Source: Acinetobacter baretiae (lineage in GTDB: Bacteria; Pseudomonadota; Gammaproteobacteria; Pseudomonadales; Moraxellaceae). From it: a stretch of DNA of 64,000 nucleotides. The number at the start of each line of letters is the position of its first letter. The stretch's first letter is position 1. The notes beneath the pieces are model-generated. The model was not told where the DNA came from, did no database searches, and saw only the letters and a list, made by a program, of their open reading frames with translations. This document shows positions 45,424 to 55,309 of the stretch, one piece after another. The DNA is taken from the NCBI RefSeq assembly GCF_015627105.1, contig NZ_VTDM01000005.1, positions 1-64,000 on the forward strand, in the 5' to 3' direction. The translations under genes and the position numbers were made by a program.

Positions 45424-46038
45424 TTAAAAATCAAAAAATTCAACTTGACCTGTTTCAAGTGAATACTCAGCACCTACAACTTTTAATTTTCCTTGTTCAA
45501 TTAATTGTTCTAACACCGCAGAACCATGACGTAATTGATTCACTGATGCAAATACATTTGAACGAATAGCATGTTCACAGAGTTTATCTAAATCGTCTTT
45601 TAGTTCAGTTTGCATCAGAATTTCTACTGAAGGACGTACACGACTCACAATCGACATTAAATTATTTGATGTACCATGATCTGGGTTACGTAAAGTTTCA
45701 ATCGTTGCTTTCACAGCACCACAGTGGCTATGACCTAACACCACCACTACAGCACAGTCATAGCTTGCAGCAGCAAACTCAACACTGCCTACTTGTGACG
45801 GTGCAACAATATTTCCTGCTACACGAATAACAAATAAATCACCTAAGCCCTGATCAAATACAATTTCAGCAGGTACACGAGAATCCGAACAGCCCAATAC
45901 AATTGCAAATGGGTTTTGATCTGCAGTCAATGAAGAACGCTGTTCTTGTGAAATAAGACTAGGAATCGATGACTCACCATTCACAAAGCGTTGATTTCCT
46001 TGTTTTAAACGTTCTAAAGCTTCTTGTGAACTCAACAT
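45424..46038 (-). CDS. Beta-class carbonic anhydrase
   Basis: This enzyme interconverts CO2 and bicarbonate, supplying bicarbonate for carboxylations. The zinc ligands Cys50 (GCSDSRVPAE), His103 and Cys106 (GHSHCGAVKA), and the Asp52-Arg54 dyad are visible. At 204 residues it is a normal beta-class enzyme. The start ATG 46038 lies behind AGG. It is a single gene, convergent with tesA. The choice between the Can and CynT names is not possible from sequence. Confidence 0.92.
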   Translation of the reverse strand: MLSSQEALERLKQGNQRFVNGESSIPSLISQEQRSSLTADQNPFAIVLGCSDSRVPAEIVFDQGLGDLFVIRVAGNIVAPSQVGSVEFAAASYDCAVVVVLGHSHCGAVKATIETLRNPDHGTSNNLMSIVSRVRPSVEILMQTELKDDLDKLCEHAIRSNVFASVNQLRHGSAVLEQLIEQGKLKVVGAEYSLETGQVEFFDF

Positions 46039-46234
46039 AACCCTATCCTATAATGTAATTTATACTACGTATTTTATGATTCAAAATCATTCTTGTCATT
46101 GACAAAAATGATCTCCACCAAGCAAAGGTCGAACATCTGTAAAAAAAATCGATTTAAGTATATGAGAAATATGACATATAGCACTTAAATCACGTTATAA
46201 TTTTGTGAAAATTTACGCTAAAATCAAGGCTCAG

Positions 46235-47248
46235 ATGACAGATTCCATGCCAACTCACCCACTCATTGAGCAACTGATTGAACAACATATTATTTTTCTA
46301 GAACAGCAATTCCTTGATACAACCTATTTACAGCAAGAGGTTTGTATATTATGCCAATGGTTAGGAACCCAATCCGTTCAAAATCTTGTGTCTTTAGACC
46401 AATTACAATCTACTTTACGCCATCTATTTATTGATACTGATATCCCTCAAAACACACTCAAACATTTAGGTATACGTTTAAGTGAGGCCTTAAAACACCC
46501 TCTCAATCAGACCACAACAATTGCAGACATTGTTCATCCTTTGCATGTTGATGACTTGGCTCAATATACAGCCAGTAAAAGTACACAACGTCAATATTTA
46601 ATTGCGCATATCACTAAACATCCTGCATTTGTTAATATCGCTACACAACTCATTCAACAGGTATTACATGATTACTTTCAAAATCATTTAAACAATAACT
46701 CTAGCCATGTTAGTCGCTTTATGAAAATAGGTAAATCTGTACTCGAAAATGTTACAGACCTTAATTTATCTCATGCAATACAACAATACTTAGAAAAAAA
46801 TGTTTCTAAATTAGCCATGTTGGCCGAAAAAACACTAAATCAACAACTCAGCAATGACAACGTCTATGAGCTACATGTACAGATGTGGCATCAGTTAAAA
46901 AACACACCTCTGTCACATCTACAGCATTACATTGATGCCAATGATTTACCACATACCATACCGCTTTTACATCAGTTTTTAGATCACTTTAGACACAGTC
47001 CTTTTTTTGCGCAACATCTCCAACAAGGACTCACTGCATGGTATCTAGATCATGAAAACAAAAGTGTTTTAGATGTTTTACATGCATTAGGTAAAACACC
47101 CGAACAGGTCAGCCAACTGTTAGAACAACATTTAGGACAAATATTGCAACAGTTCATTCATGATGGCTCTTTTAAAATACGTTTAAGGCAACAGTTACAC
47201 GATTTTTACTACACCCCAAGCACATTAGACCTACTCAAAAAAATATAA
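46235..47248 (+). CDS. Hypothetical helical protein
   Basis: I do not recognise this 337-residue protein. It appears all-helical, is rich in Leu, Gln and His, and has no signal peptide or membrane helix. Internal motifs such as HPLIEQLIEQHIIFLEQQF, SVLENVTDLNLSHAIQQYL and LEQHLGQILQQFIHDG suggest paired helices that could form a helical-repeat scaffold. ATG 46235 with CAAGG 6-7 bases upstream is preferred to GTG 46205. It is convergent with nfuA across a shared terminator. A weak resemblance to DUF445-type helical proteins is only an impression. Confidence 0.65.
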   Translation: MTDSMPTHPLIEQLIEQHIIFLEQQFLDTTYLQQEVCILCQWLGTQSVQNLVSLDQLQSTLRHLFIDTDIPQNTLKHLGIRLSEALKHPLNQTTTIADIVHPLHVDDLAQYTASKSTQRQYLIAHITKHPAFVNIATQLIQQVLHDYFQNHLNNNSSHVSRFMKIGKSVLENVTDLNLSHAIQQYLEKNVSKLAMLAEKTLNQQLSNDNVYELHVQMWHQLKNTPLSHLQHYIDANDLPHTIPLLHQFLDHFRHSPFFAQHLQQGLTAWYLDHENKSVLDVLHALGKTPEQVSQLLEQHLGQILQQFIHDGSFKIRLRQQLHDFYYTPSTLDLLKKI

Positions 47249-47279
47249 AAAAGCGTGCTTTGAAGCACGCTTTAATTTC
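47247..47279. terminator. Shared terminator of the helical protein gene and nfuA
   Basis: AAAGCGTGCTT-TG-AAGCACGCTTT stem flanked by A and T runs, between convergent genes, 2 bases after one stop and 9 bases before the other. Confidence 0.88.
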
Positions 47280-47287
47280 TATTTGAG

Positions 47288-47932
47288 TTATTTATAGTAA
47301 GCACCTTCGGCTTGGCTATGATCTGTTTCATCAATTACACGTTGCAACTCTGGAATATACTCTTTTAGTGTGGTCTCTACACCTTGTTTAAGTGTTACAT
47401 CAATTGCTGAACAGCCTTGGCAACCTCCACCAAATTTAAGTACCGCAGTTAATCCATGTTGTTCATCTTCAGTTACAGTCACTAAACTACAGTTTCCGCC
47501 ATGACTTGCAAGCCCCGGATTAATTTCTGACTGTAAGATGTAAGTAATACGTTCTTCCATAGATGCATCAGCACCTACACGCGGAACTTTAGAGTTTGGT
47601 GCTCTAAACGTGAGCTGGCCACCAAAGCGGTCTTTGTTATAGTCAATAACTGCATCTTTTAGATACGGAATAGACGGCGCATCAACATAGGCAGGAAAAT
47701 CGGCATAATCCTGTTTATAATCTGACGTGAGCACTTCATCTGGTGCACTGTATGCCATACAACACTCAGCACGAGGTGTTCCTGCATGTTCAACAAATAC
47801 TCTTACACCAATACCGGGTGTATCTTGTTTCGCCAATAATTCCCCTAAATACTCTTGTGCTGATGGCGTAATAAGTAAGTTAGGAATTTCTTGATTTTCT
47901 GCATCTGCAGTGCTGACATTTTGTGTAGACAT
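47288..47932 (-). CDS. nfuA: Fe/S biogenesis protein NfuA
   Basis: NfuA delivers [4Fe-4S] clusters to apoproteins, especially under iron limitation or oxidative stress. The N-terminal part is a degenerate A-type carrier domain (ITPSAQEYLGELL). The C-terminal NFU domain carries the cluster-binding CxxC as GGGCQGCSAIDVTLKQGVE (Cys171, Cys174). ATG 47932 sits 6-7 bases after GAGGAAA; the two earlier starts fit less well. The protein is 214 residues, slightly longer than E. coli NfuA because of its N-terminal tail. Confidence 0.93.
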   Translation of the reverse strand: MSTQNVSTADAENQEIPNLLITPSAQEYLGELLAKQDTPGIGVRVFVEHAGTPRAECCMAYSAPDEVLTSDYKQDYADFPAYVDAPSIPYLKDAVIDYNKDRFGGQLTFRAPNSKVPRVGADASMEERITYILQSEINPGLASHGGNCSLVTVTEDEQHGLTAVLKFGGGCQGCSAIDVTLKQGVETTLKEYIPELQRVIDETDHSQAEGAYYK

Positions 47933-48069
47933 ATCCATTTTCCTCAACATCAATACGCTATCTTAACTTAAATCGTGTTGAATAGATAAAATTCAAGCTG
48001 TCATTTTTTGTGTTTTATATATTTTTCCATCTTCATGATTTTGTGTCATCATAAACACCTATCAAAATC

Positions 48070-48702
48070 ATGAATTATATTATGCTAAATTTACCTTTTT
48101 CTCATAGTATTACCATTATTATTATTACTGTAGTGATTTCATTGATTGCTTTGTCTAATCAAAAAGTCATGAATCGGCTTATTTTTTGGCCGCCAGCCAT
48201 ACAAAAAGGGCAATTTGACCGATTTATCACACACGGTTTTGTACATGCAGATGGTATGCATCTTTTATTTAACATGATTACCTTGTATTTCTTTGGTCGT
48301 GTTATTGAAGTTTTCTATCGCCAATACTTATTCAACATGGGTTTTGTATTTTTTTATTTAGGCGCATTAATCATTGCAATTTTACCTAGTTATTTAAAAC
48401 ATAAAAATGATTTTCAATGGGCCTCTCTTGGTGCATCTGGTGCTGTATCTGCGGTTTTATTTTCTTATATTTTGTTTAAACCATGGAGTCTCATACTGGT
48501 TTTCATTATTCCTGTGCCTGCCATTATTTTTGCATTATTGTATATTGGCTACAGCATTTGGGCAGGTAAAAGAAATCATAACAATACCAATCACAGTGCT
48601 CACTTGTGGGGAGCTGCTTACGGTGTAGTCGTTACCATTTTAGTTGAGCCTAATATTGTTCCACATTTTTTAAATAAATTGACTCAAATTCCTTTTTTAT
48701 AA
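48070..48702 (+). CDS. Rhomboid family protein (second, short form)
   Basis: This 210-residue membrane protein has six predicted helices. Rhomboid landmarks are FITHGFVHADGMHLLFNMITLYFFGRV, catalytic serine in LGASGAVSAVLFS, and catalytic histidine in NHSAHLWGAAYG. It is probably an active intramembrane protease. It differs from the rhomboid at 40620 by lacking the long first loop. It stands alone between nfuA (divergent) and purL (convergent) and ends in a bidirectional terminator. Confidence 0.87.
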   Translation: MNYIMLNLPFSHSITIIIITVVISLIALSNQKVMNRLIFWPPAIQKGQFDRFITHGFVHADGMHLLFNMITLYFFGRVIEVFYRQYLFNMGFVFFYLGALIIAILPSYLKHKNDFQWASLGASGAVSAVLFSYILFKPWSLILVFIIPVPAIIFALLYIGYSIWAGKRNHNNTNHSAHLWGAAYGVVVTILVEPNIVPHFLNKLTQIPFL

Positions 48703-48717
48703 TTCATGGAATCAAAA

Positions 48718-48749
48718 ATAAAAAAGCACGTTTAAACGTGCTTTTTTAT
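48718..48749. terminator. Bidirectional terminator of rhomboid 2 and purL
   Basis: AAAAGCACGTTTAAACGTGCTTTT palindrome bounded by A and T runs lies between the convergent genes. Confidence 0.9.
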
Positions 48750-48760
48750 TGCATTTAGGT

Positions 48761-51700
48761 TTAGTTTACAAATTTGCGAGCATTACGGAACATACGTAGC
48801 CATGCACCATCTTGATCCCAAGACTCAGGTGCCCAAGAATGTTGAATAGCACGGAAATTACGCTCTGGATGAGGCATCATAATCGTGGCACGACCATCGT
48901 TAGACGTAACCCCTGCAATCGCTTCTGGCGAACCATTTGGGTTCATTGGATAATGTTGTGTCGGCTGTCCATGACTGTCTACATAGCGTAAAATCACTTG
49001 ATCATTACGGTTGAGTTCGGTCAAATGGTCAGCATTGGTTACAACACGACCTTCCCCATGCGCAACGGCAATCGGTAAAATCGAACCATGCATATCTTGT
49101 AACAAGACCGAGTTTGATTTTTCAACGGTCACGTTTACGCTACGCGCTTCAAAGACTTCACTTGTATTGCGGTGGAAACGTGGCCATGCTTCTGCACCCG
49201 GAATAAGTGGTGCAAGTTGCGATAACATTTGGCAACCATTACAAATACCCAAGCTAAACGTTTCTTGACGAGTAAAGAAACGTTCAAATTGGTCACGTAA
49301 TTTTTCGTTAAACAAGACCGACTTTGCCCAGCCACCGCCTGCACCCAACACATCACCATATGAAAAGCCACCACATGCCACTAGACCTTCAAAATCTTCT
49401 AGGCTCACGCGACCGGCCAATAAATCACTCATATGCACATCAATACTTTTGAAACCGACTTTATCGAAAGCAGCTGCCATTTCCACATGACCATTTACAC
49501 CCTGTTCACGCAAAATAGCCATATTTGGACGACGTAGATTTAAATAAGGTGCTTCTACTTCTTCATTTAAATCAAATGTTGGTTTAGCAATTAAACCTTT
49601 ATGTTTTTCATCGGCAATGAGTGCATACTCTTGATCTGCAGTATCTGAGTTGTCACGTAAGCGTTGAATTTGATGCGATACTTCAGACCATGCCTGCTGT
49701 AGTTCGGTACGGCTTAAGGTTAAATCATTGACAGTCAGTTGATCTGTTGAATTCACTGTACCCATCAAAGAGACTGCATCTTTTAATGGGCTATTTGCAA
49801 TTTCTTCTTGCAATGTTGTCCAATCTGCTTGTGTCAATTGCACTACAGCGCCAACTTCTTCAGCAAATAAACTTTCAATGCTTTGTTGCTCTAGCTGTAC
49901 ACCAAGACGTGATGCAAACATCATTTCACTGACAGTCGCTAATAAACCACCATCACCAATATCATGGTAGGCATGAATCAAGCCACGCTGATTCCAATCT
50001 TGGATTAAAGCAAAGAACGCTTTGACATCATCAAAGCTATCTACGTCTGGTGCAGTGGTACCAAGTGCCTTATACACTTGTGCCAAAATAGATGCACCAA
50101 TACGATGTTGTCCTTTTGACAAATCGATCCGCACTAACACGCTATCTTCAAATGCTTTTAATTCAGGCGTAAGTGTTTTACGTACATCAGATACAGGAGC
50201 AAATGCTGTGATCACTAAAGACATTGGTGAAGTGACTGATTTATCTACCCCATCATCTTGCCATGTCGTACGCATAGATAACGAGTCTTTACCTACAGGT
50301 ATTGCAATGCCCAATGCAGGACAAATTTCCATACCAATGGTTTTCACTGCTTCGAACAATGCTTGATCTTCACCTGCTTGACCTGCTGCCGCCATCCAGT
50401 TTGCTGAAAGCTTAACATCACTCAACTTGGCAATATCTGCAGAAGCAATATTGGTCAGTGCTTCAGCCACAGCTAGACGTGCAGATGCTGCAGGGTTAAG
50501 CAATGCAACAGGTGGACGTTCACCCAAGGCCATTGCTTCACCCATATAACCTTGTAAACTGGTGGTGGTTACCGCAGCATCTGCCACAGGAACTTGCCAA
50601 CGACCAACCATTTGATCTCGTGCAACCATACCCGTAATTGAACGGTCACCAATGGTAATTAAGAATGACTTAGATGCTACGGTTGGATTTTTTAAAACAC
50701 GGAAAATGGCATCTTTTAGATCAATTTTTGTGGTATCAAATGCTGTACCCTGACGTGGCATACTGTCATACGAGCGTTGCATACGTGGCGTGCCACCGAG
50801 CAATACTTGCATTGGCATATCTACTGCATTATTTTCAAATAATGGATCTTCTACCGTTAAGTGACGTGCTTCAGTCGCCTCGCCCAATACCGCAAACGGG
50901 CAGCGTTCACGCTCACAGATTGCTTCAAATTGAGCCAAACTTTCTGGACGAATGGCCAACACATAACGCTCTTGTGCTTCATTTGACCAAATTTCCATTG
51001 GAGACATACCCGTCTCTAGCGATGGAATTTTACGTAAGTTGAGTACTGCACCTAGCTCATGATCATTGACCAATTCAGGCATGGCATTAGACACACCACC
51101 TGCACCGACATCATGTACCGATACAATTGGATTTTCATTTTCTAAACGCCAGCATGTATCAATCACCTCTTGGCAACGGCGTTCCATTTCTGGATTTTCT
51201 CGTTGTACTGATGCAAAGTCTAAACTTTCACCCATTGTACCGCTGTCTACCGATGAAGCCGCACCACCGCCCAAGCCAATTAGCATGGCAGGGCCACCGA
51301 GTACAATCAGTAAATCACCAGGTTGAATTGGATCTTTTTCAACATGATCAGGACGAATATTACCGTAACCACCTGCAAGCATAATTGGCTTATGAAAGCC
51401 TTTGACTTCGCCATGTACTTCTTGTTCAAAGGTACGGAAATAACCGTTTAAGTTCGGACGACCGAATTCGTTATTAAATGCCGCTCCACCAAGTGGGCCT
51501 TCAATCATAATTTGTAGTGGTGATGCCATACGTGATGGCTTACCATATTTAACTTCCCATGGTTGCTCAAAACCAGGAATATTCAAGTTAGATACGGTAA
51601 AACCTGTTAAGCCCGCTTTTGGTTTTCCACCACGGCCTGTTGCACCTTCATCACGAATTTCACCACCTGAACCTGTAGCTGCACCTGCAAATGGCGAGAT

Positions 51701-52594
51701 TGCAGTTGGATGGTTGTGTGTTTCCACTTTCATTAAAATATGAGCAGCTTGATTTTTATATTTATATGCATAATGACCATTTTCATCTTGCTTTGGATAA
51801 AAACGTACGGTGTCATGTCCAACCATGACCGATGCATTGTCTTTATATGCAGATAACACATTGTCTGGTGATTCTTTATAGGTATTTTTAATCATTTTAA
51901 ACAATGATAGTGGCTGTTCTTCACCATCAATCGTCCACTGTGCATTAAAAATTTTATGACGGCAATGCTCAGAGTTTGCTTGTGCAAACATCATCAGTTC
52001 AATGTCATTTGGATTACGTTGTAATTGGGTAAATGCTTCAACTAAGTAATCAATTTCTTCATCTGATAAGGCAAACCCAAAATTTTGATTTGCTTCAACC
52101 AAGGCCACTTTACCTTGGTTTAAAATATCAATCGTATTTAACGGTTTTGGTGGTGTGTCTGTAAATAAAGCTTTTGCATCATCAATATGATCAAAAACAT
52201 GTTCAGTCATACGATCATGAAGCGCCAATTTAATGTCTTGGCTGATCGATGACACACCTTTGAGTGTATACAAAATTCCACGTTCTATTCGATGGATAGG
52301 TGTATTACAGTTTTTAAAAATATCAGTCGCTTTTGAAGACCATGGAGAAATGGTGCCTACTCGAGGGGTTACAAGAATTTGAATTTCATCGTGTGTAGGT
52401 TCTGACAGCTTAAAACTCATACCATCATTGAGTAAGCGTTGTGCTGCATTTGTTTCTTGCTCGTTGAGCGATTGATCGAACAGATAAACCCATTGGCTTT
52501 CTATAGATTGAACGGCACTAAAAGACGATAGTCGTGATAATAGTTGCGTTTTTTTGAAAGTAGAATGTGCTTGTGCACCGGCCACGATAAACAT
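48761..52594 (-). CDS. purL: Phosphoribosylformylglycinamidine synthase PurL (large type)
   Basis: PurL converts FGAR and glutamine to FGAM, the fourth step of purine synthesis. The 1277-residue single chain carries an N-terminal domain and two AIRS-like halves ([65 protein letters not shown]). The C-terminal glutaminase has its nucleophile in [13 protein letters not shown] and the catalytic HPE in [12 protein letters not shown] 52594 ([11 protein letters not shown]-) is chosen over the start 11 codons earlier. It is separate from purMN at 26 kb. Confidence 0.96.
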   Translation of the reverse strand: MFIVAGAQAHSTFKKTQLLSRLSSFSAVQSIESQWVYLFDQSLNEQETNAAQRLLNDGMSFKLSEPTHDEIQILVTPRVGTISPWSSKATDIFKNCNTPIHRIERGILYTLKGVSSISQDIKLALHDRMTEHVFDHIDDAKALFTDTPPKPLNTIDILNQGKVALVEANQNFGFALSDEEIDYLVEAFTQLQRNPNDIELMMFAQANSEHCRHKIFNAQWTIDGEEQPLSLFKMIKNTYKESPDNVLSAYKDNASVMVGHDTVRFYPKQDENGHYAYKYKNQAAHILMKVETHNHPTAISPFAGAATGSGGEIRDEGATGRGGKPKAGLTGFTVSNLNIPGFEQPWEVKYGKPSRMASPLQIMIEGPLGGAAFNNEFGRPNLNGYFRTFEQEVHGEVKGFHKPIMLAGGYGNIRPDHVEKDPIQPGDLLIVLGGPAMLIGLGGGAASSVDSGTMGESLDFASVQRENPEMERRCQEVIDTCWRLENENPIVSVHDVGAGGVSNAMPELVNDHELGAVLNLRKIPSLETGMSPMEIWSNEAQERYVLAIRPESLAQFEAICERERCPFAVLGEATEARHLTVEDPLFENNAVDMPMQVLLGGTPRMQRSYDSMPRQGTAFDTTKIDLKDAIFRVLKNPTVASKSFLITIGDRSITGMVARDQMVGRWQVPVADAAVTTTSLQGYMGEAMALGERPPVALLNPAASARLAVAEALTNIASADIAKLSDVKLSANWMAAAGQAGEDQALFEAVKTIGMEICPALGIAIPVGKDSLSMRTTWQDDGVDKSVTSPMSLVITAFAPVSDVRKTLTPELKAFEDSVLVRIDLSKGQHRIGASILAQVYKALGTTAPDVDSFDDVKAFFALIQDWNQRGLIHAYHDIGDGGLLATVSEMMFASRLGVQLEQQSIESLFAEEVGAVVQLTQADWTTLQEEIANSPLKDAVSLMGTVNSTDQLTVNDLTLSRTELQQAWSEVSHQIQRLRDNSDTADQEYALIADEKHKGLIAKPTFDLNEEVEAPYLNLRRPNMAILREQGVNGHVEMAAAFDKVGFKSIDVHMSDLLAGRVSLEDFEGLVACGGFSYGDVLGAGGGWAKSVLFNEKLRDQFERFFTRQETFSLGICNGCQMLSQLAPLIPGAEAWPRFHRNTSEVFEARSVNVTVEKSNSVLLQDMHGSILPIAVAHGEGRVVTNADHLTELNRNDQVILRYVDSHGQPTQHYPMNPNGSPEAIAGVTSNDGRATIMMPHPERNFRAIQHSWAPESWDQDGAWLRMFRNARKFVN

Positions 52595-52701
52595 GTTGAT
52601 TTTGGCTCCACGGGTAAGTCTTCGCACCTTACCGCAATGTGACTTAGAGAGAGGCTGTTATGATACTGCTTATTCTATATTTCGGCTAGATTAAAGCTTA
52701 C

Positions 52702-52750
52702 GAATCACTCATTAAAATCAAAAATTATTCATTTTAAATATGAGTGATCG
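52702..52750. terminator. Inverted repeat downstream of the VIT gene, upstream of purL
   Basis: ATCACTCAT (52704-52712) and ATGAGTGAT (52740-52748) are perfect 9-bp arms, with further TAAAAT/ATTTTA pairing after a small bulge. It lies 40 bases past the VIT-protein stop. Without a T run it could be a terminator or an operator for purL. Confidence 0.45.
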
Positions 52751-52787
52751 GTAAATTTAAAGTGAGTACATGCGCAATGTGTTTCTT

Positions 52788-53495
52788 TTATGCTCCAGTT
52801 GAGACATTAAATAAACTACCAATCCAAAATGTGAATAACATGGCCACCACACCCCATAACATCACTCGAACAACCCCTCTCATAATAGGGCTTCCACCTG
52901 CATAACTTGCGATCGCGCCAAGTAGACCCAAAGACAAGACACCGACAACCATAATGCCATACTCTAAAATATGTCTTGGCAACAACAAAATAGCCAAAAG
53001 TGGGAAAAGACCACCCAAAATAAAAGAAACTGCAGAAGCCATTGCAGCAAGTAAAGGTTGTGCGGCTGTTTCTTCATTAATACCTATTTCATCTCTTGCA
53101 TGAGCAGCAAGTGCATTATGCGCGGTCAACTGCTCTGCCACTTGAAAAGCCAGCTCTTTGTCTAAGCCTCGATGAATATAAATCTTTGTGAGTTCTAATA
53201 ACTCTAAATCTGGACTCAGATGTAAGCTTTCAGCTTCCATACGCAAGTCAGCATCTTCAATATCCTGCTGTGATTTGACTGAAATATATTCTCCTGCCGC
53301 CATAGATACAGCACCTGCAATCACACCTGCCACACATGTGATGAGCAGCGTATTGGCTGTTGCACCACTTGCAGCCATTCCTACCACTAAACTAGTTACT
53401 GAAATAATGCCATCATTTGCACCTAAAACCGCAGCTCTAAGCCAACCTGAACGTTCAGTATAATGGTTCTCTTCATGGTGTGAGTGACGAGACAT
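52788..53495 (-). CDS. VIT/CCC1 family metal transporter
   Basis: This 235-residue membrane protein belongs to the vacuolar iron transporter family, which moves Fe2+ or Mn2+. The N-terminal block SGWLRAAVLGANDGIISVTSLVVGM, the AGAVSMAAGEYISVKSQ segment and a charged cytosolic metal-binding region (about 75-140) precede three more helices. ALLAAMASAVSFILGGLFPLLA is typical. AAGGGTAG lies before the ATG. In bacteria such proteins relieve metal excess; no metal riboswitch was recognised upstream. The gene sits between efp and purL on the same strand. Confidence 0.87.
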   Translation of the reverse strand: MSRHSHHEENHYTERSGWLRAAVLGANDGIISVTSLVVGMAASGATANTLLITCVAGVIAGAVSMAAGEYISVKSQQDIEDADLRMEAESLHLSPDLELLELTKIYIHRGLDKELAFQVAEQLTAHNALAAHARDEIGINEETAAQPLLAAMASAVSFILGGLFPLLAILLLPRHILEYGIMVVGVLSLGLLGAIASYAGGSPIMRGVVRVMLWGVVAMLFTFWIGSLFNVSTGA

Positions 53496-53641
53496 AGTCT
53501 ACCCTTATGTTTATATCAACAACATCGATCTATTTTTTATGTAACATGCCAATTTATTGTATTTAATAGCTATGTATAGATAAAGGGCCTTAAATGTAAT
53601 AAGACCCTTTAGCTAGATTAAACACAACACAAATATTTGCG

Positions 53642-54211
53642 TTATGCACGCTCTAAGTAGTCACCCGTACGTGTATCTACACGAATACTTTCTTCTTGCT
53701 GAACAAACAAAGGAACACGAACCACTGCACCTGTTTCAAGTGTTGCAGGCTTACCACCTGTGCCTGCGGTATCACCTTTCACACCCGGATCTGTTTCAGT
53801 AATTTTTAAAATCACAAAGTTTGGTGCGCTTACATTTAATGGCACACCATTAAATAACATGATTGAACATTTTTCGTTAGAATCATCTTTCAACCATTTT
53901 GCTGCATCACCCATTGCAGTTTTATCTGCAGCGATTTGTTCAAATGATGCAGGGTCCATAAAGTGCCACATTTCACCATCGTTATATAAGTAATCCATTT
54001 CTACTTCAACGATGTCTGCACCCTCTAAAGATTCATTAGATTTAAATGTTTTCTCTAGAATTTTACCTGTGCGCAGGTTACGTAGTTTTACCCGACTAAA
54101 GGCTTGGCCTTTACCAGGTTTTACGTATTCGTTTTCTGTAATAGTACAAGGATTACCATCAAGCATGACTTTGAGGCCTTGCTTAAACTCATTTGTAGAA
54201 TAATTGGCCAT
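53642..54211 (-). CDS. efp: Translation elongation factor P
   Basis: EF-P relieves ribosome stalling at polyproline stretches. The 189-residue protein starts [19 protein letters not shown]. The modified residue is Lys34 in VKPGKGQA, the target of beta-lysylation. The OB domains carry [20 protein letters not shown] and the C-terminal end [15 protein letters not shown] 54211 is preferred over one three codons earlier. It is divergent from epmB, whose product makes the beta-lysine for this residue. Confidence 0.95.
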   Translation of the reverse strand: MANYSTNEFKQGLKVMLDGNPCTITENEYVKPGKGQAFSRVKLRNLRTGKILEKTFKSNESLEGADIVEVEMDYLYNDGEMWHFMDPASFEQIAADKTAMGDAAKWLKDDSNEKCSIMLFNGVPLNVSAPNFVILKITETDPGVKGDTAGTGGKPATLETGAVVRVPLFVQQEESIRVDTRTGDYLERA

Positions 54212-54281
54212 GACTGGCACGCTCCGAACTTACTAATTTAAATCGATTAATGCTAGACTAGCATTATTTTTAACAGATGGC

Positions 54282-55304
54282 ATGATAAACTATTTGTACC
54301 GTGAGCAAAACTGGAAAAGTCAACTGAATGACTTAATTACCGATCCTCATGAGCTCTTACGCATACTTTCACTCTCACCCGACGAATTATTGTCAGGCGC
54401 ACTCCTTGCATCTGAACAGTTTAAACTTCGTGTTCCTCGCTCATTTGTAGATAAAATAAGCAAATCAAACCCATTAGACCCACTGCTTTTACAGGTTTTG
54501 CCTCATCATTTAGAACTAGATGAGCACGATGGCTTTATCACAGATCCATTAGGAGAAGAGGCAGCCACTCAATTACCAGGTGTCTTGCACAAATATCAAT
54601 CTCGCTTTTTACTTACACTAACGGGAGCATGCGCCATACACTGTCGTTACTGTTTCCGCAGACATTTTCCCTACCAAGAAAACCTGCCAAAACATAAAGA
54701 TTGGCTCGACATTAAAGCGTATATTGAAAGTCAACCTCAGATTAATGAAGTTATTTTAAGTGGTGGCGACCCACTGACCTTATCTAATCAAAAATTACAT
54801 ACTTGGCTTGAACGTATTGCATCCTTACCGCAAATTCAATTTCTCCGTATACACTCTCGTGTGCCGATTGTTATTCCAGAGCGTTTAGATCAAGAGTTAC
54901 TACAAACACTCACAATGAGTCGTTTGAACATTATTTTGGTCATTCATGCCAATCATACTCATGAAATTGATGAAAAAACTCAGTATTATTTAAAACAGTT
55001 ACACCAGCACAACATTACACTTCTGAATCAATCAGTGTTACTCAAAGGAGTCAATGATTCAGCAAAACTATTGCAAGAATTAAGTTATAAACTGTTTGAG
55101 TCTGGTGTCATGCCTTACTATCTACACGTATTAGATAAAGTGAAAGGGGCTCATCATTTTGATTTAAGCCAAGATCGTGCTACAAGTATATATAACGAGC
55201 TACTTGCCCTTTTACCTGGCTACCTTGTGCCTAAATTAGTACGAGAAATTGCAGGTGAGAAAAATAAAACACCGATCGTGACTCAGTTTAATCCTATTGA
55301 GTAG
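54282..55304 (+). CDS. epmB: EF-P beta-lysylation protein EpmB (lysine 2,3-aminomutase-like)
   Basis: EpmB converts alpha-lysine to beta-lysine, which EpmA then attaches to EF-P. It is a radical-SAM enzyme with the cluster motif CAIHCRYCFRRHFPY (Cys117, Cys121, Cys124), PLP-dependent, in the KamA family. Downstream blocks VILSGGDPLTLSNQKL and RIHSRVPIVIPERL are typical. The length of 340 residues is normal. It is divergent from efp. Its stop overlaps the frame of the following PilZ gene, suggesting an operon of epmB, the PilZ gene and the FimX-like gene. epmA is not in the window. Confidence 0.93.
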   Translation: MINYLYREQNWKSQLNDLITDPHELLRILSLSPDELLSGALLASEQFKLRVPRSFVDKISKSNPLDPLLLQVLPHHLELDEHDGFITDPLGEEAATQLPGVLHKYQSRFLLTLTGACAIHCRYCFRRHFPYQENLPKHKDWLDIKAYIESQPQINEVILSGGDPLTLSNQKLHTWLERIASLPQIQFLRIHSRVPIVIPERLDQELLQTLTMSRLNIILVIHANHTHEIDEKTQYYLKQLHQHNITLLNQSVLLKGVNDSAKLLQELSYKLFESGVMPYYLHVLDKVKGAHHFDLSQDRATSIYNELLALLPGYLVPKLVREIAGEKNKTPIVTQFNPIE

Positions 55305-55309
55305 TGTCA

